DNA of 64,000 nt from Cupriavidus agavae. Its GTDB lineage: Bacteria; Pseudomonadota; Gammaproteobacteria; Burkholderiales; Burkholderiaceae. Position 1 is the first letter of the stretch, and each line of letters begins with the position of its first letter. The stretch covers positions 2,108,001-2,172,000 of the forward strand of contig NZ_SGXM01000001.1 of the NCBI RefSeq assembly GCF_004217045.1. Reading direction: 5' to 3'. The notes beneath the pieces were generated by a model, which saw only the letters and a program-made list of their open reading frames with translations, was not told the origin of the DNA and searched no databases. Of this stretch, positions 12,446 to 19,400 are shown one piece after another. The position numbers and the translations under genes are program-made.

Positions 12446-13882
12446 ATGCATGCCCAGCATTTCGTCGCCAACCGCCTGATCGCGCCCGATTCGGGCCTGC
12501 GCATCAAGGTATTCGATCCGTCCAGCGGCCAGCCCTTCGCCGAGATCGCCCGTGGCAACGCCACCGACGTCAGCGTGGCCGTGCACGCCGCCCGCCAGGC
12601 CGCCGAGGGCGCCTGGGGCACGATGAACCCGGCCGACCGCGTGCGCCTGCTGAACCGCCTGACGGTCAGCCTGATCGAGCACGAGGACGAACTGGCCGCG
12701 CTGGAAGCGCGCGACACCGGCAAGCCGCTGCGCCAGGCCCGCGCGGACGCCCGCGCCGTGGCCCGCTACTTCGAGTTCTACGCCGGCGCCGCCGACAAGC
12801 TGCACGGCCAGACCATCCCCTACCAGTCCGGCTACACCGTGCTGACCGTGCGCGAGCCGCACGGCGTGACGGGCCACATCATCCCGTGGAACTACCCGCT
12901 GCAGATCTTCGGGCGCAGCGTCGGGGCGGCGCTGGCCACCGGCAACGCCTGCGTGGTCAAGCCGGCCGAGGACGCCTGCCTGTCGATCCTGCGCGTGGCC
13001 GAACTGGCCGCCGAGGCGGGCCTGCCCGAAGGCGCGCTGAACATCGTGACCGGCTATGGCCACGAGGCCGGCGCCGCGCTGGCCCGCCATCCGGGCATCA
13101 ACCATATTTCCTTTACCGGCTCGCCCCAGACCGGCAGGCTGGTGTCGCAGCTGGCCTCGGAAAACCACGTCCCGGTGACGCTCGAACTGGGCGGCAAGTC
13201 GCCCCAGATCGTGTTCGCCGATGCCGATCTGGACGCGCTGCTGCCCGTGGTCATCAACGGCATCGTGCAGAACGCCGGCCAGACCTGCTCGGCCGGCAGC
13301 CGCCTGCTGGTGGAGCGCCCGGTCTACGAGGCGCTGCTGGACCGGCTCTCGGGCGTGTTCGAATCGCTGCGTGTCGGCCCCTCGGAACTGGACCTGGAAT
13401 GCGGCCCGCTGATCAGCCGCAAGCAGCAGCAGCGCGTCTGGGATTTCGTGTCCGACGCCCAGCACGCCGGCATCTCGGTGATGGCGCAGGGCCAGATCGT
13501 GGGCGAGGCGCCCGAATCCGGCTACTACCAGGTGCCGATGCTGTTCCGCGACGTGCCGCCGACGCACCGGCTGGCCCAGGAGGAAGTGTTCGGCCCGCTG
13601 CTGGCCGCGATGCCGTTCGACACCGAGGACGAGGCCATCCGCCTGGCCAACGGCACCGCCTACGGGCTGGTGGCCGGCGTCTGGACGCGCGACGGCGCGC
13701 GGCAGATGCGCCTGGCGCGCAAGCTGCGCGCGGGGCAGGTCTTCATCAACAACTATGGCGCCGGCGGCGGCGTCGAGCTGCCGTTCGGCGGCACCGGCCA
13801 CTCGGGCTACGGCCGTGAAAAGGGCTTCGAGGCCCTGTACGGATTCACCACTCTGAAAACCATCGCCATTCAACATGGGTAA
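12446..13882 (+). CDS. NAD(P)-dependent aldehyde dehydrogenase
   Basis: A 478-aa member of the aldehyde dehydrogenase superfamily that oxidises an aldehyde to its acid. The general base Glu247 lies in TLELGGKSPQ and the nucleophile Cys281 in NAGQTCSAGSR. The cofactor-binding region includes HIIPWNYPLQIFGRS and FTGSPQTGR. It is closest in style to betaine-aldehyde and gamma-aminobutyraldehyde-type enzymes, but the substrate cannot be read from sequence. The ATG at 12446 (GTGGAG upstream) is preferred over the in-frame ATG at 12413 and GTG at 12380. It heads a probable operon with a small membrane protein, an SDR and an MFS carrier. Confidence 0.9.
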   Translation: MHAQHFVANRLIAPDSGLRIKVFDPSSGQPFAEIARGNATDVSVAVHAARQAAEGAWGTMNPADRVRLLNRLTVSLIEHEDELAALEARDTGKPLRQARADARAVARYFEFYAGAADKLHGQTIPYQSGYTVLTVREPHGVTGHIIPWNYPLQIFGRSVGAALATGNACVVKPAEDACLSILRVAELAAEAGLPEGALNIVTGYGHEAGAALARHPGINHISFTGSPQTGRLVSQLASENHVPVTLELGGKSPQIVFADADLDALLPVVINGIVQNAGQTCSAGSRLLVERPVYEALLDRLSGVFESLRVGPSELDLECGPLISRKQQQRVWDFVSDAQHAGISVMAQGQIVGEAPESGYYQVPMLFRDVPPTHRLAQEEVFGPLLAAMPFDTEDEAIRLANGTAYGLVAGVWTRDGARQMRLARKLRAGQVFINNYGAGGGVELPFGGTGHSGYGREKGFEALYGFTTLKTIAIQHG

Positions 13883-14111
13883 CATCAATTTCCTGTCGGT
13901 CGCGTTCGCCATCTTCTTTTTCTGGATGGGCTGGCACGTCCGCAACAAGCGCGCCACGAATCCGTCCGGCATGCCCCGCCTGCAGGTCTTCAAGCGCAAG
14001 TGGGGCGAAACCGTGGGCGACCGCGTCCACTGGTGCCTCTACGTGGCGCTGCCGTTCCTGCTGGCCGTCATGATGGTTGGCAACGCACTGCGTAACAAGG
14101 GACCGTTCTAG
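13875..14111 (+). CDS. Small membrane protein, 78 aa, unknown function
   Basis: Its ATG overlaps the last 8 nt of the aldehyde dehydrogenase gene, a classic coupling arrangement. The protein has two hydrophobic helices: residues about 6-22 (FLSVAFAIFFFWMGWHV) and about 53-70 (WCLYVALPFLLAVMMVG). A basic loop (RNKRATNPSGMPRLQVFKRKW) joins them. No family is recognised. The coupled start and the conserved-looking two-helix hairpin argue it is real. It might be an accessory to the neighbouring transporter or dehydrogenase, which is inference. Confidence 0.7.
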   Translation: MGNINFLSVAFAIFFFWMGWHVRNKRATNPSGMPRLQVFKRKWGETVGDRVHWCLYVALPFLLAVMMVGNALRNKGPF

Positions 14112-14204
14112 GCTCCGACATAGCAATTCGTCCAAGTTGTTCCGCCCGCAGTGCGGCAATCCACGACAGACCGCGCCGGGCTTCACCATGACAGGAGACA
14201 GGCA

Positions 14205-14966
14205 ATGACCAGGCTGGCTGGCAAGGTAGCGGTAGTGACGGGCGGCGGCTCGGGATTCGGCGAAGGCATCGCCCACACGTTTGCGCGCGAAGGCGCCAGC
14301 GTGATGGTGGCCGACCTGAACCTCGACGCGGCGGAGCGTGTGGCGGGCGCCATCCGCGACGCCGGCGGCCAGGCGCGTGCGGTGCGCGCCGACGTGGCCC
14401 GGGGCGACGACGTGGCCGCGATGCGCGACGCCACCATCGACGCATTCGGCCGCGTGCACTGCGTGGTCAACAACGCGGGCACCACCCATCGCAACAAGCC
14501 GATCCTCGACGTGACCGAGGACGAGTTCGACCGCGTCTACGCGGTCAACGTCAAGAGCATCTACTGGTCGGCGCACCACTTCATTCCACACTTCCGGCAG
14601 CACGGCGGCGGCAACTTCGTCAACGTGGCGTCCACGGCCGGCATCCGGCCGCGCCCGGGGCTGGTCTGGTACAACGGCAGCAAGGGCGCCGTGATCGTGG
14701 CCAGCAAGGCCATGGCTGCCGAACTCGGTCCTGACAACATTCGCGTCAATTGCGTCAATCCTGTAATCGGCGCGACCGGCCTGCTCGAACAGTTCATGGG
14801 CGTGCCCGACACCCCCGAGAACCGCGCGAAGTTCCTGGCAACGATCCCGCTGGGGCGCATGTCCACCCCGCAGGACGTGGCCAACGCCTGCCTGTACCTG
14901 GCTTCGGACGAAGCCAACTTCATCACCGGCACCTGCATCGAGGTGGACGGCGGACGGTGCGTGTGA
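14205..14966 (+). CDS. Short-chain dehydrogenase/reductase (SDR)
   Basis: A 253-aa classical SDR with a Rossmann glycine motif (TGGGSGFG), the NNAG structural motif, the catalytic Ser in NVASTAG and the Tyr/Lys pair YNGSK (Tyr about residue 156). The acidic residue in VADLNLD suggests NAD(H) preference. It probably oxidises a hydroxyl to a ketone and resembles FabG-like and sugar dehydrogenases. The start is the ATG at 14205 with AGGAGA upstream; longer frames lack the family N-terminus. Grouping with an aldehyde dehydrogenase and an organic-anion carrier suggests a catabolic route for an imported hydroxy-acid or similar compound. Confidence 0.9.
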   Translation: MTRLAGKVAVVTGGGSGFGEGIAHTFAREGASVMVADLNLDAAERVAGAIRDAGGQARAVRADVARGDDVAAMRDATIDAFGRVHCVVNNAGTTHRNKPILDVTEDEFDRVYAVNVKSIYWSAHHFIPHFRQHGGGNFVNVASTAGIRPRPGLVWYNGSKGAVIVASKAMAAELGPDNIRVNCVNPVIGATGLLEQFMGVPDTPENRAKFLATIPLGRMSTPQDVANACLYLASDEANFITGTCIEVDGGRCV

Positions 14967-15032
14967 GCCGTCCGGCCGGCGTTTTATTCCACCCCAAATA
15001 AAACAACATAATTCCTGACACAGGAGACACCC

Positions 15033-16346
15033 ATGACTTCCACCGCCGTCAACGCCGGTGCGCATGACGCCGCCTTCGCCGACGCCACCTACCGCAAGGT
15101 GAGCTGGCGCCTGGTTCCCTTCCTGCTGCTCTGCTACGTGGTGGCCTACCTGGACCGCGTCAACGTGGGCTTCGCCAAGCTGCAGATGCTCAACGACCTG
15201 CAGTTCAGCGAGACGGTCTACGGCCTGGGCGCGGGCATCTTCTTCATCGGCTACTTCCTGTTCGAGGTGCCGAGCAACGTGATCCTGCACAAGGTGGGCG
15301 CCCGCATCTGGATCGCCCGGATCATGATCACCTGGGGCCTGATCTCGGCGGCGATGATGTTCGTCACCACGCCCACCATGTTCTACGTGCTGCGCTTCCT
15401 GCTCGGCATCGCCGAGGCGGGCTTCTTCCCCGGCATCATCCTGTACCTGACCTACTGGTATCCGGCCAACCGGCGCGGGCGCACCACCACGTTCTTCATG
15501 ACGGCCATCGCGCTGTCGGGCGTGATTGGCGGGCCGCTGTCGGGCTGGATCATGCAGAACTTCGACGGCCACAACGGCTGGTCCGGCTGGCAGTGGATGT
15601 TCCTGATCGAGGGCATTCCGTCGGTGCTGGTCGGCATCTGGGTGCTGGTGCGGCTCGACGACCGTATCGCCCACGCAAAATGGCTGAACGACGATGAAAA
15701 GGCGCTGCTCGAACGCAACATCGCCGCCGAAGACCAGCACAAGGAAGACCCGCCGATCCGCTCGGTGCTGTCGAGCCCGCGCGTCTGGCTGATGAGCGCG
15801 ATTTATTTCAGCTTTGTCATGGGGCTGTACGGCGTGAGCTTCTGGCTGCCGACGATCATCAAGCAGACCGGCGTCAAGGGCGCGCTCGACGTGGGGCTGC
15901 TGACGGCGATTCCGTACGGCTGTGCCGTGGTCGGCATGATCCTGGTGGCCTACAGCGCCGACAGCCACGGCGAGCGCCGCTGGCATATCGCCCTGCCCGC
16001 CCTGCTGGGCGCCGTGGGGCTGGTGCTGTCGGTGCAATGGCATGGCGACACCATGCTGGCCATGGTGGCGCTGACGCTGGCCACGATCGGCATCCTGACC
16101 ACGCTGCCGCTGTTCTGGAGCCTGCCCACGGCCTTCCTGGCCGGCACCGGCGCGGCGGCAGGCATCGCGCTGATCAATTCACTGGGCAACCTGGCGGGAT
16201 TCATCAGCCCGTACGCCGTGGGTTGGCTCAAGGACCTGACCAAGAGCACGGACTCGGGCATGTACCTGCTGGCGGTGTGCCTGGTGGTGGGCGCGGCGCT
16301 GACGCTGTCAGTGCCGGCGGGGATGGTGAACCGGAAGAATTCGTAG
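15033..16346 (+). CDS. MFS transporter, anion:cation symporter (ACS) type
   Basis: A 437-aa inner-membrane carrier with twelve hydrophobic segments. The N-terminal signature YVVAYLDRVNVGFAKLQM is typical of the ACS family, which takes up organic acids such as tartrate, phthalate or galactonate with protons. AGGAGA precedes the ATG. As the last gene after the aldehyde dehydrogenase, small membrane protein and SDR, it probably imports their substrate. The substrate itself is unknown. A palindromic repeat follows the stop by 17 nt. Confidence 0.9.
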   Translation: MTSTAVNAGAHDAAFADATYRKVSWRLVPFLLLCYVVAYLDRVNVGFAKLQMLNDLQFSETVYGLGAGIFFIGYFLFEVPSNVILHKVGARIWIARIMITWGLISAAMMFVTTPTMFYVLRFLLGIAEAGFFPGIILYLTYWYPANRRGRTTTFFMTAIALSGVIGGPLSGWIMQNFDGHNGWSGWQWMFLIEGIPSVLVGIWVLVRLDDRIAHAKWLNDDEKALLERNIAAEDQHKEDPPIRSVLSSPRVWLMSAIYFSFVMGLYGVSFWLPTIIKQTGVKGALDVGLLTAIPYGCAVVGMILVAYSADSHGERRWHIALPALLGAVGLVLSVQWHGDTMLAMVALTLATIGILTTLPLFWSLPTAFLAGTGAAAGIALINSLGNLAGFISPYAVGWLKDLTKSTDSGMYLLAVCLVVGAALTLSVPAGMVNRKNS

Positions 16347-16363
16347 AATTACGATGTGGTTTT

Positions 16364-16396
16364 GCTCCCCTCTCCCATGCAATGGGAGAGGGGAGC
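16364..16396. repeat. Dispersed palindromic repeat, copy 1
   Basis: Perfect 15-nt inverted arms (GCTCCCCTCTCCCAT and its complement) flank a 3-nt loop, 17 nt after the MFS stop. The same core recurs at 28314 and 46197. Confidence 0.8.
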
Positions 16397-16421
16397 CAAC
16401 CGTCAGATCAACAAGTTGATC

Positions 16422-16459
16422 CGTTTGAGCAAGAAAACACTACATTTCTTGCTCAAACG
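16422..16459. terminator. Perfect hairpin between convergent MFS and chpA genes
   Basis: 15-nt arms (CGTTTGAGCAAGAAA and its exact complement) flank an 8-nt loop, 2 nt beyond the chpA stop. There is no clean T-run, so it may act as an mRNA 3'-end stabiliser as well as a weak terminator for either strand. Confidence 0.55.
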
Positions 16460-16461
16460 TC

Positions 16462-19400
16462 TCACCCCTCGCCCAGCATCTGCGCCACGGACCCCGCCGT
16501 ACCGGCTGATTTCTCGCCGATCAGTTGCTGCAGCGTCCGCAGCAGCTCGTCCTCGTTGAACGGCTTGCCCAGGTACACGTTGACGCCGATCTCGGCCGCG
16601 TAGCGGCGGTGTTTCTCGGCCGTGCGCGACGTGATCATGACGATCGGCATATGGGTCGTGTTGCTGTCGGCGCGCACGTTGCGGGTCAGGTCGAAGCCGT
16701 CCATGTTCGGCATTTCGATATCCACCAGCATCGCGTCGGGCATGACTTCCTGCAGTTGCCGCAGCGCGTCCACGCCGTCGCGGGCCAGCACCACCTTGTA
16801 GCCGGCGCGCGTCAGCAGGCGCTGGCTGGCCTTGCGCACGGTCAGCGAGTCGTCCACCACCATCACCGTCGGCTGGGTCAGCAGGCCGGCCACCGGCACG
16901 GCCGCGCCGGCGTCGATGAACTCGGCCACCGCACCCATCTGGGCCGGCGCCGCCAGTTGCAGCGGCACCGCCGGGGCCACCTCGCCGCGCTCGCGGGTCC
17001 AGCGCTGGGCCAGCACTACCGGGTTGTAGATCAGCACGATTTCGCCATCGCCGAGCGTGGTGGCCCCGGCAATGCCTTCCAGTCGCGCCAGATGCGGGCC
17101 GATGTGCTTGACCACCACTTCGCGGTTGCCGATCACGTCGTCCACGTGCACGGCCACGCGCTCGGCGCCCGAGCGCACCACCACCACCGGCGAATACTTG
17201 CGGCCCGAGGCCATCGCCGCCACTTCCTCCAGCAGCGCGCCGAAGTAGAAGAACGGCGCTTCCACGCCGCCCGCCGCGAAGCGGCCCGCGTTGTAGGCTT
17301 CCACCAGCGGCTTCTCGCGCAACTGGTGAACCTGGTCGATCATGCCGCTCGGAATCGCGTACAGCCGGCCGCCCAGCGACACCAGCAGCACCTGCGTGAT
17401 CGCCGTGGTCAGCGGCAGGTGCACCGTGAAGCTGGTGCCGCGCCCCGGCTCGGTCGAGAGCGTGATGCGGCCGCCGAGCGCCACGGTTTCCGCGCGCACC
17501 ACGTCCATGCCCACGCCCCGGCCGGCCAGTTCCGATACCGTGTCAGCCGTCGAGAAGCCCGGCGCGAAGATCATTTCTGTCAGGCGCGCCTCGCTGGCGT
17601 CCTCGTCGGCAGCCAGCAGCTGGCGCGCCACCGCGCGCTCGCGGATCCGGCCCAGGTCCAGTCCGCCGCCGTCGTCGAAGAACGTCAGCACCACCTCGTT
17701 GCCTTCCTGCTGCACTTCCAGCGTCAGCGCGCCCGTGGCCGACTTGCCCACGGCGCGGCGCGTCTCGGCCGGCTCGATGCCGTGCACCACGGCATTGCGG
17801 ATCAGGTGTTCGATCGGGCCGGCCATGCGATCCAGCACCGAGCGGTCGATTTCCACGGTGCCGCCCTTGATCAGCAGCCGCACTTCCTTGCCGGTCTCGG
17901 TGGCCGCCTGGCGCGCCACGCGATACAGCCGCTCGGCAAGTGCGTCAAACTGCACCATGCGCGCCTGCATCAGGCCGCGCTGCAGGCCACGGGTCAGCCG
18001 GGCCTGCGCGGCGAGGTCGCCCGAGGCGCGGTCGAAGCCGCGCTGCAGGTTCTGCTCCACGGTTGCCACGTCGTTGACCGACTCGGCCATCATCCGCGTC
18101 AGCTCCTGGAACCGCGTGAAGCGGTCGAATTCGAGCGGATCGAACTCCTGGTTCTGCTGGGCGTCGGCGATACGCGACGCCATCTGCGTCTCGGCCTGGA
18201 TTTCGATCTCGCGCAGCTGCATGCGCAGACGCGCGACGTTGTCGTTCAGTTCGCCAAGGTAGCTGCGCAGCGCCAGCAGTTCGCTGTCGAGGCGGGCACG
18301 CGTGGCGCCCACTTCACCGGCGTCGTTGATCAGCGTGTCGAGCGTGCGGGCCTGCACGCGCACCAGCGCGCGCTGGCGCTCGGCGTCGGTCGGCAGCGCG
18401 GCGGGCGTGACGGGCGCGACCGGCAGCGACGCCTGCACCGGCACCACGGCCTGCGCCGGGCCGGATGCCTGCGCCGGGGCGGCCACGAGGCCGTTGATGA
18501 CGTCGGCATCGTCCACGGGCAGCAGCTTGCCGGCCTGCAGCGCCTCCCCATGCGCCAGGATGCGGTCGTACCAGGCGTAGAGCTTGCCGAACAGGTCCGG
18601 CGTCACGCGCTGGCCGCGCACGCTGGCTTCGAGCAGCGTCTCCATTTCGTGGGCGGCCTGGCCCAGCGCCATCGCGCCGGCCATCCGCGCGCTGCCCTTG
18701 AGCGTGTGCAGGCCGCGCAGGATCAGGCCGCCGTGCTGGGTCTCGGCCGGCGCGGCTTCCCAGGTGCGGACCAGCTTGCCGAGGTCCGGCAAGGCGCCCT
18801 GCGCTTCTTCGAGGAAGATGTCGACGAGCGCCGGGTCGAGCGCGGCGATGTCAGCCAGGGCGGCATCGGCAGCGTCGGGCGGCGTGTCCGGCGAAGCAGC
18901 CGAGACGTGGGCCACGGCGATCGAATCGTGGCGCGGCGCCGGCATCGAGATCACGACCGCGTCGTGGATCGGCGTCACCGACGTCACCGACGTCACCGGC
19001 ACCACCACCGGTGGCAGCGAGGTGATCGGCGTCAGCTTGACCGCCGGCAGTTCAGCCACGGGCGCCTGGTTCCCGATCTCGGGCAGCGGCTGGCCGCCGA
19101 ACAGTTGCGCAACGGAGCCTTCCTGCCCGGCCGACTGGCCCGGCGGCACCACCGCACGCGGACGCACCAGCGCCCGCTCGCCGAATTCGTACAGTTCCCG
19201 GCACAGCGCCGGCTCGGCGTCGGGCCAGATGCCAGCGGCAAACTGGTGCAGCATCGCGCGCAGCCGGTCCACGGCCTGGTCGAGCAGGCGGAAATCGGCC
19301 GGATGCATGACCACCGGATGGCGGCCCAGCAGCAACAGCAGTTGTTCCAGCGCCTCGGCGATGTCGCGCACCGGGGTCAGGCCCACGGTCGACGCGCTGC

